Assembly (NCBI RefSeq): GCF_022631235.3
Contig: NZ_CP093310.2
Coordinates: 2,790,001-2,854,000, forward strand
Direction of reading: 5' to 3'
DNA from: Psychrobacter raelei
GTDB taxonomy: Bacteria > Pseudomonadota > Gammaproteobacteria > Pseudomonadales > Moraxellaceae
Length of the DNA: 64,000 nucleotides
Shown here: in pieces, positions 26,280-35,148 of the stretch
Numbering within the stretch: position 1 is the stretch's first letter
Layout of the letters: every line of letters starts with the position of its first letter
Position numbers and translations under genes: made by a program
Notes under the pieces: generated by a model
What the model was told of the DNA's origin: nothing
The model's input: the letters and a program-made list of their open reading frames with translations, nothing else
Database searches by the model: none

Positions 26280-27188
26280 CTAGTCGGCAAAAAATATCTG
26301 TTTGGCCAATCTAAAAGTGTTGCAGTGGGCCTCTACCACCTGTTCCACCTCTTCTGAATATCCGCCGCCCATGACAATGGCTATTGGGATATGATGCGCT
26401 TTGGCCTGAGTTAGCACAAACTCATCACGTGCTTTGCAGCCCTCTAAACTTAGGGCCAGCTTACCCAGCTTATCACTGGCCAGCACATCGACCGCTGATT
26501 GATAAAAAATTAAATCAGGCTCATGCTCTGCAATTAACTTAGGCAAGGTGTCTTTTAACAGAGTCAGATAAGTGGCGTCATCGGTATCATTAGGCAAATC
26601 TATGTCTAAATCTGAGGGCGGCTTACGAAATGGGTAGTTTTTTTCACCGTGCATACTAAACACAAATACCCGAGGCTCATTGGCCATAATACTGGCATTG
26701 CCATTGCCTTGGTGCACATCTAAATCCACAATCAAGATTTTGCTTGCCTGCCCTCGTGAGAGCAGCAAATTACTGGCAATACACACATCATTGAACACAC
26801 AAAACCCCTCACCATGATCGGCAAAGGCGTGGTGTGTACCACCTGCGACATTAAGAGACACCCCGTACTGCTTGGCGTACAAGGCACACTCATAAGTGGC
26901 ATGGGCAATATAACGCCCCCGCTCAACCAACTGAGGTGTCATCTCAAAGCCGATAGCACGGGCTTCTTTGCGTGGTAAGGTTTGGGTTTTTAATTTATCC
27001 CAATACTCAGGAGTATGTGTGGTTAGAATCTCTGCCTCGCTGACCTTGTCCGGTGCAAAAAAGTTGTCCTGAGTCAGTGTGCCTTCTGCAAGTAAACGCT
27101 CAGGTATCAGCCGATATTTTTGCATCGGGAAACGGTGTTTTTCGGGCACGTCATATAAGTAAATGGGTGAAAAAGCAATTTTTAACAT
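26280..27188 (-). CDS. Histone deacetylase-family protein
   Basis: The 302-residue protein shows the zinc-dependent deacetylase fold signature: GGTHHAF (His119-His120), the metal ligands Asp157 and His159 in DLDVHQGNG, and YQSAVDVLASDKLG with the third Asp. Bacterial members deacetylate acetyl-lysine, acetoin-related or polyamine substrates (AcuC, acetylpolyamine amidohydrolase); which applies here cannot be told. It is convergent with the kinase gene and 24 bases downstream of the YbjN-like gene on the same strand, so the two may be co-transcribed. Confidence 0.88.
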   Translation of the reverse strand: MLKIAFSPIYLYDVPEKHRFPMQKYRLIPERLLAEGTLTQDNFFAPDKVSEAEILTTHTPEYWDKLKTQTLPRKEARAIGFEMTPQLVERGRYIAHATYECALYAKQYGVSLNVAGGTHHAFADHGEGFCVFNDVCIASNLLLSRGQASKILIVDLDVHQGNGNASIMANEPRVFVFSMHGEKNYPFRKPPSDLDIDLPNDTDDATYLTLLKDTLPKLIAEHEPDLIFYQSAVDVLASDKLGKLALSLEGCKARDEFVLTQAKAHHIPIAIVMGGGYSEEVEQVVEAHCNTFRLAKQIFFAD

Positions 27189-27212
27189 AACCGTATAATC
27201 ATAATATCTAAG

Positions 27213-28409
27213 CTACTGCGTCACTCGGGTAGGCAAAAAGAAGGTTTTATCCATCTGCGCCTTGTGCAGCTCTTGTAATATGGTGGATAACTCAAAGTCT
27301 TCAGGATTACTGGCCAATAAGTCACTAAATAAGGGAGAAAAAGAAGCCGTCATTGCCATCACCCCTTTGAGCAAGTAACTGATGACAGTAGGTGGTACGA
27401 TACCACCGCTGGCATTGATAATCGGCTCTAAATCTAACGAGTTTTTAAAGCGGATCTCGCCATCTCGAATATCAATCTCTACGCAGCCGAGCATCATATC
27501 GTAGTTCAGCTGAGTGGCCAGTGCCAGGCCTGCTTCTAAGTGGGTTTCAGGTAAGCTAAATGGCAACACACCGTACATGGCCACCAGTTGGGTGTGCTCA
27601 TGGACTCGTATCACACAGCCCCACTCTACTTCATTGGCATCAGGTGTGCTGCCTGTGCCAGGTCGTCTTTGCCCCTCACTGCTGTGATCAGCATCAACAT
27701 CATAGTCACCCGTGGTGTCATTATAGTAGCGCATTGCCATAGAAATATGGTGCACGTTTCGTTTAGTAATGCTGCCTTGGTATTTTTGGGTCTGGTTGCC
27801 GGAGGGAGTATCTGCCGTCTCTTCACTTGAGTCGTTAACCTCACTGCTTTCGACCGGATCATGATAATAGTAGTTTAAATCGCTGGCTTCCAAAAAATCC
27901 AAAATACTATCGGTAATGGGGTTTTGCGAATACTGAAAAGAAGCGGTGCGCATTTTCATGTTATCGGCATTATCTAGATTAGATAAGCTGATAAATTTGG
28001 CAGGCGCTTCATCCACTGCTGCGGCATCGATACTGTCCTCATCAGAAAAATAACTGGTGCTTTCGTAGCCACTGGGGGTCATCTTATGCGCATCACTGGT
28101 GCCAGGCTGCTGTGTGCGACTTTTTTGATAATCGTATCGCTCGCGTTTAGGTGGCTGTGCTTGCATCAAATCTGCTGTTAGCCGCTCAGGTGAGGCTTGC
28201 TCGAGCTCAAAAGCTGACGTAAGCTCCTGATGCTCAGCATTAGACATCTGTGTTGGCTCACGCGTCTGACTCAATGGCGGCGTGGCCGAAGACTCAGAGA
28301 AACGGTGCGCTGTGGTCAACGTCTCGGCCTCACTTTTTATGATATCGGACTTTGCCGTTATTAAATATTTTAATCGTTGCCAAAAAGATGGCTTTTTTTG
28401 TGAGCTCAT
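27213..28409 (-). CDS. YbjN-like domain protein
   Basis: This 398-residue protein has a long, polar, low-complexity N-terminal half (about 1-160) and a compact C-terminal half with WGCVIRVHEHTQLVAMYGVLPF, ALATQLNYDMMLGCVEIDIRDGEIRF and a closing helix with LLKGVMAMTASFSPLFSDLL. The second half resembles the YbjN (DUF1790) fold related to type III secretion chaperones, by pattern of strands and the A-x-x-LNY segment. No signal peptide is visible. The function is unknown. It starts divergently from ccmA and precedes the deacetylase-family gene. Confidence 0.55.
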   Translation of the reverse strand: MSSQKKPSFWQRLKYLITAKSDIIKSEAETLTTAHRFSESSATPPLSQTREPTQMSNAEHQELTSAFELEQASPERLTADLMQAQPPKRERYDYQKSRTQQPGTSDAHKMTPSGYESTSYFSDEDSIDAAAVDEAPAKFISLSNLDNADNMKMRTASFQYSQNPITDSILDFLEASDLNYYYHDPVESSEVNDSSEETADTPSGNQTQKYQGSITKRNVHHISMAMRYYNDTTGDYDVDADHSSEGQRRPGTGSTPDANEVEWGCVIRVHEHTQLVAMYGVLPFSLPETHLEAGLALATQLNYDMMLGCVEIDIRDGEIRFKNSLDLEPIINASGGIVPPTVISYLLKGVMAMTASFSPLFSDLLASNPEDFELSTILQELHKAQMDKTFFLPTRVTQ

Positions 28410-28783
28410 AATAGGGACAATACGTTAGTTGTGGGTCGAGGTTTGATATACTATGCACTATAATCTGTATCAGGCGATGGCCTATTAAAGCTATATGACG
28501 GCTAGGCGCTCCGATTGCAATAGCCTGAGCGCCACAAACACGGACATAAATGCCAACAGCTTTACAGTTAATATCCCTATATTAAAGCACAATCACCTCA
28601 CACTGCGCTAAAAACGCACATGGAGGCGAGTTTATTTGTAACTTGGACCGCTTGTGTCGTCAAAAGTATGGCGGCAAATGCAGTATAAGGTCCATTACGC
28701 GGCATAAATCACAAGGGATACCCTAAACTCACACTAATGCGTAAGCTTAGTTGTCTGTCCACCTTTTTATACATCAGGCCACC
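28410..28783. other. Divergent intergenic region before ccmA
   Basis: About 370 bases separate the YbjN-like gene (minus) and ccmA (plus). No gene or clear promoter pair is seen; a TTG at 28751 would extend ccmA by 11 residues but the ATG at 28784 is preferred. Confidence 0.45.
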
Positions 28784-29551
28784 ATGCACCCCACAACCTC
28801 GACACATTCAGCTCACATAAATGCCTCTGATAGCTCCTCTACGCCGGTGCTGGTCTTACAAGACCTTACCGTACAGCGTGGCGACTTTCCACTGTGTGAA
28901 GGGGTGATGCTGCAGCTGTATACTGGCGATATTTGCCATCTTATTGGTGCCAACGGTACCGGCAAAACCACGCTATTGATGCAATTGGCCGGACTATTAC
29001 CGCTGCTTGAAGGCAAGGTGCTGTATCAAGGCCAAAACAGCTTACCGATAGCGCCTGTCTATGTTTCGCATCAATTGGGTATCCATCCAAGCCTCACCGT
29101 TAAGCAAAACCTTAGTTTTTTATTGAACCTGTATGGTATTGAGCCAAGCAATGCTCAAATTGAAGCAGCACTGGACTGGGTCGGACTGTCAGGGTTTGAG
29201 AACATGGGCAGCAATCAGCTCTCAGCGGGTCAAACCCGCCGTGTTACCTTGGCGCGTTTGTACCTGATGACGCCACAGCACACGCCTTTGTGGCTATTAG
29301 ATGAGCCGTTTACGGCATTGGATGTGGCCATGGTGGCACGGTTGCAGCAGCAATTAAACAGTTTTGTGAACGCAGGCGGCGCGGTATTAATGACCAGTCA
29401 CCAGCCGGTAGAGGTCGCCAATAAGCAGCTGGATTTATCTGGTTACCTGCCCTCTTATTCAGGCAGTGATGATTTAGACAGTGATGACAATTTTGCGTCA
29501 TATGCTTATGATGACGATCACTATGACCCTAATAATCAGGGAACACTATGA
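28784..29551 (+). CDS. ccmA: Haem exporter ATPase CcmA
   Basis: The 255-residue ABC ATPase has Walker A GANGTGKTT from about residue 55, signature LSAGQTRR near 146, and Walker B LWLLDEP near 170. Together with CcmB, C and D it uses ATP to release holo-CcmE during cytochrome c maturation on the inner membrane. It is longer than usual (about 200-210 residues) because of an N-terminal polar stretch and an acidic C-terminal tail with SGSDDLDSDDN. Its TGA overlaps the ccmB ATG. Confidence 0.93.
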   Translation: MHPTTSTHSAHINASDSSSTPVLVLQDLTVQRGDFPLCEGVMLQLYTGDICHLIGANGTGKTTLLMQLAGLLPLLEGKVLYQGQNSLPIAPVYVSHQLGIHPSLTVKQNLSFLLNLYGIEPSNAQIEAALDWVGLSGFENMGSNQLSAGQTRRVTLARLYLMTPQHTPLWLLDEPFTALDVAMVARLQQQLNSFVNAGGAVLMTSHQPVEVANKQLDLSGYLPSYSGSDDLDSDDNFASYAYDDDHYDPNNQGTL

Positions 29552-30258
29552 GCCACGACCCATTAAACCCAAACCAAGCAACTTCTGTCGGTATCAGCAC
29601 TGCTCGACTATGGCGCCGTGAATGGCAGGTCAAGCAGCAAGGCGCCGTTCAATGGCTGTATCCTTTGGTGTTGTTTTTGGTGATTATCACCTTATTTCCA
29701 CTGGCAGTCGGCAGCGAGCCACAATTACTGCACCGACTAGGCGTGCCGGCTGTATGGATAGCGGCTCTGCTGTCGTTGGTGATGGGCGTAGATGATTTGT
29801 TTAAGCCGGCAATGGACAATGGTACCTTAGCACAGCTGATTGTCTCTAAGACCTCATTACCGCTTTGGGTGCTTATTCGTCTTAGCATTCACTGGATATT
29901 TAGCAGCGGCTTTGTGGCACTTTTAAGTCTACTGGCCATACTGTTATTTGGATTATCTTGGGGAGAAGCGGGCGCACTTTTGGCCTCTATTGTCGTGGGT
30001 AGCCCCATGCTACTTATGCTATCGGCCATCGCCAGCAGCCTGACCTTATCTTTAAAAAATGGCGCAGTTTTGGTGCCTTTAATTGCCTTGCCGATGCAGT
30101 TGCCGGTGCTGATATTTGCCACAGGAGCGGTTGACTTGTACGCAACAGGCCTCAATGGTCTGCCCATATTGGCCTTATTGGCAGCCGGTAGTATCTTATC
30201 GATCCTCATTACACCTTGGGTGATTGCTATGACTCTGAAGATGGCATGGCTTAACTGA
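29548..30258 (+). CDS. ccmB: Haem exporter membrane protein CcmB
   Basis: The 236-residue protein has six hydrophobic helices and the family segment PLAVGSEPQLLHRLGVPAVW, with LMGVDDLFKPAMDNGTLAQL after it. It is the membrane partner of CcmA. It starts inside the ccmA stop (ATGA overlap), which indicates coupled translation. Confidence 0.94.
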   Translation: MSHDPLNPNQATSVGISTARLWRREWQVKQQGAVQWLYPLVLFLVIITLFPLAVGSEPQLLHRLGVPAVWIAALLSLVMGVDDLFKPAMDNGTLAQLIVSKTSLPLWVLIRLSIHWIFSSGFVALLSLLAILLFGLSWGEAGALLASIVVGSPMLLMLSAIASSLTLSLKNGAVLVPLIALPMQLPVLIFATGAVDLYATGLNGLPILALLAAGSILSILITPWVIAMTLKMAWLN

Positions 30259-30268
30259 GGCCAATATT

Positions 30269-30277
30269 TGCTATAAT
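30269..30277 (+). promoter_or_regulatory. Possible extended -10 promoter before ccmC
   Basis: TGC-TATAAT forms an extended -10 just after the ccmB stop, in a 184-base gap before ccmC. No good -35 is present, which extended -10 promoters do not strictly need. The 12-mer CATGGCTTAACT occurs at 30245 and again at 30348. Confidence 0.4.
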
Positions 30278-30442
30278 AGTTAAACATTAGATAAAGTATT
30301 CATTGTAGTAGGCACTACGGCAGGCGAGCCCCTTTATATCAGGAATCCATGGCTTAACTTACCGAGCGCCTCACTGACTCGTGTGTGGGACTGTTTGCCC
30401 ACACTTCCTTGCTCACACTGTGGCTTACAAGGTCGTTTTATT

Positions 30443-31231
30443 ATGCCAAACGCTAATTTATCACCTCAAAACCCGGGCTTTTTTTCACGCCTATGGCAGG
30501 GCTTTTTGGCCACTGTTGGTACCCGTGAATTCTTTCGTATCTTCACGCCTTGGGTAAAGTGGCTGGCGGCATTGGCCACTATTATGTTGGTAGTCGGCAG
30601 TGTTTGGGGGCTGGCCTTTGCGCCACCTGATTATCTACAAGGCAACAGCTATCGCATTATTTTTATCCATGTGCCTGCTGCCGGTATCGCCTTATCTATT
30701 TATTTTGCGCTTGCGGTACTGGGCGTGATATTTTTGGTGTGGCGTATTAAGACCGCCAACCTAGTGGCTCAAGCAATCGCCCCCATCGGATTTATGCTGT
30801 GTGTTTTAAGTTTAATAACAGGATCAATTTGGGCCAAGCCGACCTGGGGTACTTTTTGGGTATGGGATGCTCGCCTGACCTCGATGCTGATTTTAGCGTT
30901 TTTATACGCAGGTGTGATGGCGCTATTTGCCGCCTTTGAGCATTCACCAAACCGCGGTAAAGCTGCTGCTATTTTATCGATTGTGGGCGCAGTTAACCTG
31001 CCCATTATCAAGTACTCAGTAAACTGGTGGAACACCCTACACCAAGGCTCTACCATTACCCTCACTGAAGCACCAAAGATGTCATTAGATATGTTGGCGC
31101 CTTTACTATTGATGATTATTGGTAGCTACCTGTTGGTGGCCGCCTTAGCCATTTATCGCACCAACACCCTTATCCTACGCCGCGATCAAAATAAGGCTTG
31201 GGTCAAAGAATATGTGCGTGACGCCAAATAA
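30443..31231 (+). CDS. ccmC: Haem-handling protein CcmC
   Basis: The protein (262 residues from ATG 30443) has six membrane helices and the tryptophan-rich WWD-type motif WGTFWVWDARLTS, which binds haem and loads it onto CcmE. Conserved His residues flank it (FIHVPAAG and NTLHQGS). I chose the ATG with AAGG upstream; a GTG at 30383 would add 20 residues resembling no signal. ccmD follows after 11 bases. Confidence 0.94.
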   Translation: MPNANLSPQNPGFFSRLWQGFLATVGTREFFRIFTPWVKWLAALATIMLVVGSVWGLAFAPPDYLQGNSYRIIFIHVPAAGIALSIYFALAVLGVIFLVWRIKTANLVAQAIAPIGFMLCVLSLITGSIWAKPTWGTFWVWDARLTSMLILAFLYAGVMALFAAFEHSPNRGKAAAILSIVGAVNLPIIKYSVNWWNTLHQGSTITLTEAPKMSLDMLAPLLLMIIGSYLLVAALAIYRTNTLILRRDQNKAWVKEYVRDAK

Positions 31232-31242
31232 AGGAGCGACTT

Positions 31243-31446
31243 ATGCAGCCGTATTTTTATAGCTTTCAAGAGTTTTTGGCCATGGGTAAGCATGGTATGT
31301 ATGTCTGGAGCACTTGGGGTCTTACCTTAATTGTGGTACTGGGCTTTGTCTTATATAGTGTGCACCAACGTCGCCAACTGGTCAAAGATCTAAAAATCCA
31401 GCATACCCGTCAACAGCAGCGCAAGCAAGCTCAGCGCCGCCCGTAA
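31243..31446 (+). CDS. ccmD: Haem exporter protein CcmD
   Basis: The small 67-residue protein has one membrane helix (about 20-40) with the family pattern MGKHGMYVWSTWG, and a basic Arg/Gln-rich C-terminus. CcmD holds CcmC and CcmE together and helps release holo-CcmE. AAGGAG lies 7 bases before the ATG. Confidence 0.92.
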   Translation: MQPYFYSFQEFLAMGKHGMYVWSTWGLTLIVVLGFVLYSVHQRRQLVKDLKIQHTRQQQRKQAQRRP

Positions 31447-31571
31447 GCAATACTCTATCTGACTAAATTAGGCCTGTTTTTTGGCGCATGTTTTTATAAT
31501 GGCTCAAAAACAGAACCCAACTTTTGCAACAACACTCAATGATTTGAGCGTATTAAATAAAAGGCAATCTT

Positions 31572-32099
31572 ATGAATGCTGTACGTCGTAAAAAACTGAT
31601 ATGGGTCGCGGCTACTTTAGCAGGCGCTATTATTGCCGTGCTATTGGTCATCTACGCCATTGGGCAGCAGACTGACTATTACTTTGACCCGACTGCTATT
31701 GCTGCTGGGGACGCACCTCAGAATAAACGCATTCGTGCAGGCGGTATGGTGGTGAAAGACAGTGTGCGTCGTGACCCTAACGATGACTTGAAAGTACAGT
31801 TTGAGATCACTGACTTTAATGCCACCGTGCCTGTCAGCTATCAGGGCATCTTACCGGATTTATTTGCAGAAAACTCCGGCGTTGTTGCCACAGGAGAGAT
31901 GCAAGGCAAGGTGTTCGTTGCCAGCGAAGTATTGGCCAAGCACGATGAGAACTATATGCCTCCTGAAGTTGCCGCCTCGTTAAAAGAAGACCATGCTGCC
32001 AAAGGGGTTACGCCCACCTCAGAGCAGTTTAGTCCCGCCATTCCAGTCAAACAAACAGCGGGCGAAGGTAACCACACCACAAGCACCCTACAAGAGTAA
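31572..32099 (+). CDS. ccmE: Periplasmic haem chaperone CcmE
   Basis: The 175-residue protein has an N-terminal anchor (about 9-30) and the haem-attachment site His124 in [12 protein letters not shown]. The tail after it is longer than in E. coli and polar. CcmE carries haem to the CcmF/H ligase. It begins 125 bases after ccmD and is followed by a strong terminator, so no further ccm genes are in this transcript. Confidence 0.95.
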   Translation: MNAVRRKKLIWVAATLAGAIIAVLLVIYAIGQQTDYYFDPTAIAAGDAPQNKRIRAGGMVVKDSVRRDPNDDLKVQFEITDFNATVPVSYQGILPDLFAENSGVVATGEMQGKVFVASEVLAKHDENYMPPEVAASLKEDHAAKGVTPTSEQFSPAIPVKQTAGEGNHTTSTLQE

Positions 32100-32133
32100 T
32101 GCGGCCATCTGCTAAAGGCAGATAACTTATCCC

Positions 32134-32171
32134 AAAAAAAGGCGGAGATAGCAATTATCTCCGCCTTTTTT
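32134..32171. terminator. Bidirectional terminator after ccmE
   Basis: AAAAAAAGGCGGAGATA pairs with TTATCTCCGCCTTTTTT around a tiny loop. It ends ccmABCDE on the plus strand and the convergent membrane-protein gene ending at 32192 on the minus strand. Confidence 0.92.
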
Positions 32172-32191
32172 AATCGCTCATTTTAGACACC

Positions 32192-33208
32192 TTAATCTTG
32201 GCGTAACCAGCGTAGCCAAACTTCATGGCCAATAAAGAACAGCACTGCTAAGAAAAATGGCAGAAGGTAATACAGCAGTCTAAACACCAGCAATACGGCC
32301 AGTAGATAGGTCTTATCGACTGTGGGCAAGGAGGCCATCATGGTCAATTCAAAAACACCAAGTCCACCCGGCACATGACTTAAGATTGCCAAAATCATCG
32401 ACTGGATAAAAGCTGAAAACACGGTGAAATAGCCAACACCAGCATCATGCGGCAATAATAAATACAGCACAAAAGCCACACTGGCTAAGTCCACAATAGA
32501 GATGATAATCTGCTTAATCATCATCGTCGCAGGCGGTAAATCAAAGCGCCAACCTTTTACCTGAATATGGCGGCCTTGTCTGCCCGACCAAGCTATTAGA
32601 CCAGCTACCATGGCAAGTAGGCCCAAGCCCAAACCACGAATCACCGACGCATTGCGCAAAAACTCAGGGATATCAATAGAGACTTCTGCCAACTGCAAGT
32701 CGAGCTGATTCATCATAGTGACCGTGGCTTCTGGGTTAAATGCCAAGGACAAAGATACCAAGGTAGTAATACCAAAGGTAAAAGCCATGGATACCAACCA
32801 CACCACATTGGCGATATTTTCAGGGCGTATCTTATTGACCCCATACATCCTAAAACGAACACCAGAGGCGGACAAAATGGCCAGCCCTATGGTGTGACCG
32901 ATCGCATAAGCCGTAAACGAGGTAAACGCCACCTTTTTAAACGGTAGAGCGATATTCATGTGTTTAAAGGCGATGGTGTCATATAGAGTAAGCACCAAAT
33001 AGCCAAAGGCAACCACCAATAATGCCCAAAAGATATCTAAATTGGGGATTTGTTCAATGGCTAAAAAAATCTCGGAGAGGCTAATGCTGTGGGTGATGGT
33101 GTATAGGGTTTTTATGGCAAGTACGAATATAACCAATGCCAATAAAAAAAGCACACCTCTAAGCAAGATGGCTTTTGGATTTATGACGGTTTTTAGATTA
33201 ATAGACAT
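32192..33208 (-). CDS. MprF-N/UPF0104-type membrane protein
   Basis: The 338-residue protein has about eight hydrophobic helices and resembles the flippase-like half of lysylphosphatidylglycerol synthase (UPF0104, YbhN). Visible family marks are YAIGHTIGLAILSASGVRFRMY near the third helix and LSHVPGGLGVFELTMM in the second half. The synthase half of MprF is absent, so no lipid aminoacylation is expected; a lipid-transport role is inferred only from the family. Confidence 0.82.
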   Translation of the reverse strand: MSINLKTVINPKAILLRGVLFLLALVIFVLAIKTLYTITHSISLSEIFLAIEQIPNLDIFWALLVVAFGYLVLTLYDTIAFKHMNIALPFKKVAFTSFTAYAIGHTIGLAILSASGVRFRMYGVNKIRPENIANVVWLVSMAFTFGITTLVSLSLAFNPEATVTMMNQLDLQLAEVSIDIPEFLRNASVIRGLGLGLLAMVAGLIAWSGRQGRHIQVKGWRFDLPPATMMIKQIIISIVDLASVAFVLYLLLPHDAGVGYFTVFSAFIQSMILAILSHVPGGLGVFELTMMASLPTVDKTYLLAVLLVFRLLYYLLPFFLAVLFFIGHEVWLRWLRQD

Positions 33209-33385
33209 ACAGGCACTTTATCAAGACGCTATAAATTCAAAGAAGATTACCGCTGTGAATAACAGACTGATAATTATAGTGCATATAATAACAGTCTGAG
33301 CCCTCAGTTTGTGTATTAATGCGATTTAGCGGGCATTTTAGGCACAAATTTTTTTTACTCAAAGTAGCGATTAAATAACGGACAC

Positions 33386-33415
33386 AAAAAAACGAGCCAA
33401 AGGCTCGTTTTTTTT
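33386..33415. terminator. Terminator of the cold-shock gene
   Basis: AAAAAAACGAGCC and GGCTCGTTTTTTT form a stem with a 3-base loop, 57 bases past the stop of the cold-shock gene on the minus strand, with T-run in that direction. Its symmetric A/T tails allow action in both directions. Confidence 0.9.
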
Positions 33416-33471
33416 GATTCATCTAAAGTAATGATTATTTAATGATCACCACTTTAAATCATCATCGCTAA

Positions 33472-33681
33472 TTAGATAGCTGTGATACCGTGGGCTTGTG
33501 GGCCTTTAGCACCTTGAGTTACGGTGAACTCAACTTCTTGGCCTTCAGCTAAGGTTTTGAAACCTGAGCTTGCGATTTCGCTGTAATGAGCAAAAACGTC
33601 TGGACCAGTTTCTGGAGCGATAAAGCCAAAACCTTTAGCTTCGTTAAACCACTTTACTGTACCTTTGATAGTATCTGACAT
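33472..33681 (-). CDS. Cold-shock protein (CspA family)
   Basis: The 69-residue protein is a single cold-shock domain with RNP1 KGFGFI and RNP2 DVFAHY, and the start [15 protein letters not shown]. These proteins bind single-stranded RNA and melt structure at low temperature or act in growth phases. The RNP2 form VFAHY replaces the common VFVHF. A promoter about 140 bases upstream gives the long leader typical of cold-induced members. Confidence 0.95.
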   Translation of the reverse strand: MSDTIKGTVKWFNEAKGFGFIAPETGPDVFAHYSEIASSGFKTLAEGQEVEFTVTQGAKGPQAHGITAI

Positions 33682-33821
33682 ATATATAATCCTAATTTTA
33701 AAACATAATGACCAATTTGGTCGGTAACGCTCTGAGCAACTACGGTAAATCTTAAAACGGAGGATTAATGCTAATACTACGAGGTAATGATTTGTTGTGG
33801 GCTTCTCTCAAGCAGGAGCCT

Positions 33822-33850
33822 AGTATAGGGTGACAACTCCCCTTTAGCAA
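33822..33850 (-). promoter_or_regulatory. Sigma-70 promoter of the cold-shock gene
   Basis: On the minus strand TTGCTA (33845-33850) and TATACT (33822-33827) are spaced by 17 bases. A start near 33815 would give a leader of about 130 bases, similar in scale to the 159-base cspA leader of E. coli, which acts as a thermosensor. Confidence 0.7.
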
Positions 33851-34133
33851 GCTTTATTTTAAAATAACTTAAAAAAATAGAAAAAGTTACTAAAAAATAT
33901 GCCGTTAATCACTGTTAGTGGTGAGTATGGGGCGCTATTCATGTCACAAAATTAGTTATGTTTACCCAAAAATGAGGCTGCATATCTATTAAAATAAGCT
34001 TATGATAGTATTAAACAGTAAGGCATATATCATGCAATCAGCCTCTAACAATATGCCACTATCATTGCCATTAACTGCGCAGCTAAGCATGCCCGTTAAT
34101 GTATCTTTCACTCTGTTTGATATAGGTGTTGCC
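33851..34133. other. Gap between the cold-shock promoter and uspA-like gene
   Basis: No gene is seen. A longer reading frame from 34002 runs into the universal stress gene, but its 44 extra residues look non-coding and a ribosome site lies at 34124-34128. Confidence 0.5.
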
Positions 34134-34592
34134 ATGAGCTATAAACATATTTTGCTCGTTACTGACTTACGCTCTGATGCCGACGTTGTTGCCCAAAAAG
34201 CCAAATACATTCACTCACGTCAACAAGATGCACAGCTGTCAGTACTACATATTATTAAAGATACGATGGTAGGCTTTGGATATGAAATGGTCCCTGCTGC
34301 CAGTCTTTATGATGAGATAGATGATGAGCGCTGCAAAAACGCAAGAGGTGATTTGATTGAGTTTCTCAAGCGAAACGGTCTAGACTGCAAGAGTCAGGAA
34401 GTCACCACCGCTATTTCAAATAGCGAGGGTATTATTAACTATTGTCATAAAAACGACGTGGATTTAGTCATTATCGGTCGCCATGAGCGCCATGGTATCT
34501 CCGCTTGGATTAACGGCGCGACGGTAGATGCTATTTTGCCCAATGTCTCTTGTGATGTGTTGGTAGTCAGACTAGAAAAGCCGGTAAAATAA
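34134..34592 (+). CDS. Universal stress protein (UspA family)
   Basis: From the ATG at 34134 (AGGTG five bases upstream) the protein is 152 residues and begins MSYKHILLVTDL, the normal start of UspA proteins. The C-terminal part has DVDLVIIGRHERHG and ISAWINGATVDAILPNVSCDVLVVR. The usual ATP-binding G-2x-G-9x-G(S/T) pattern is altered here (GRHERHG then NGAT), so it may be of the non-ATP-binding UspA type. It is a single-gene unit. Confidence 0.88.
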   Translation: MSYKHILLVTDLRSDADVVAQKAKYIHSRQQDAQLSVLHIIKDTMVGFGYEMVPAASLYDEIDDERCKNARGDLIEFLKRNGLDCKSQEVTTAISNSEGIINYCHKNDVDLVIIGRHERHGISAWINGATVDAILPNVSCDVLVVRLEKPVK

Positions 34593-34722
34593 AGCTTGAC
34601 TGTGCTTGAGCCGAAGCGCTGCACCCTCCCATCAAGCCGCCTGGGTGGACAATGAGCGGATAAATGGTCTGTAGCAACAGCCTATAGCCCATTGTGCATA
34701 GATAGACAGACATAGCAGCCAA

Positions 34723-35142
34723 TCAGGCGTCAGGCAACCGCCATAGATAGACGCCGACACAAAAGCAAACCAAGGCCACCGTCCATGCCACCCAAGCTTT
34801 GGCCTCAGGTACTGTCAACAGCAGCATGCTGCTTGAGAAGCTCATCATAATACACGCCAGCCATTTTGCTCGGCGTGGCACTGCTCGGCGCTCCTCCCAG
34901 TCTCGAATGTACTTACCCATGTGTTTGTGATTAATAAGCCACAAATAAAAACGCTTAGATCCGCGAGCCCAGCACCCTGCTGCGAGTAAAATAAAAGGAG
35001 CCGTGGGCATAACGGGCAACACCGCCCCTATCACGCCGAGTGCAAAAAATACAAACCCCAAGATGAGATATAGCCAGCGCATGTGGGCATACTTCGAGGG
35101 GTTTATGCGTCCGGTATGTCGATACTTAGTTTGTTCAGTCAT
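34723..35142 (-). CDS. YbaN-type membrane protein (DUF454)
   Basis: The 139-residue protein has the DUF454 core: GVIGAVLPVMPTAPFILLAAGCWARGS with the following NHKHMGKYIRDWEE, and two closely packed hydrophobic hairpins (about 22-57 and 95-135). The family is widespread; its function is unknown. It starts 6 bases after the stop of the ornithine-cyclodeaminase-family gene, so the two are probably one transcript. Confidence 0.85.
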   Translation of the reverse strand: MTEQTKYRHTGRINPSKYAHMRWLYLILGFVFFALGVIGAVLPVMPTAPFILLAAGCWARGSKRFYLWLINHKHMGKYIRDWEERRAVPRRAKWLACIMMSFSSSMLLLTVPEAKAWVAWTVALVCFCVGVYLWRLPDA

Positions 35143-35148
35143 ATAAAC

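Noticed and set aside
31495..31500. TATAAT upstream of ccmE as a promoter
   Set aside because: No -35 at proper spacing and no extended -10; ccmE can be read from the upstream ccm transcript.
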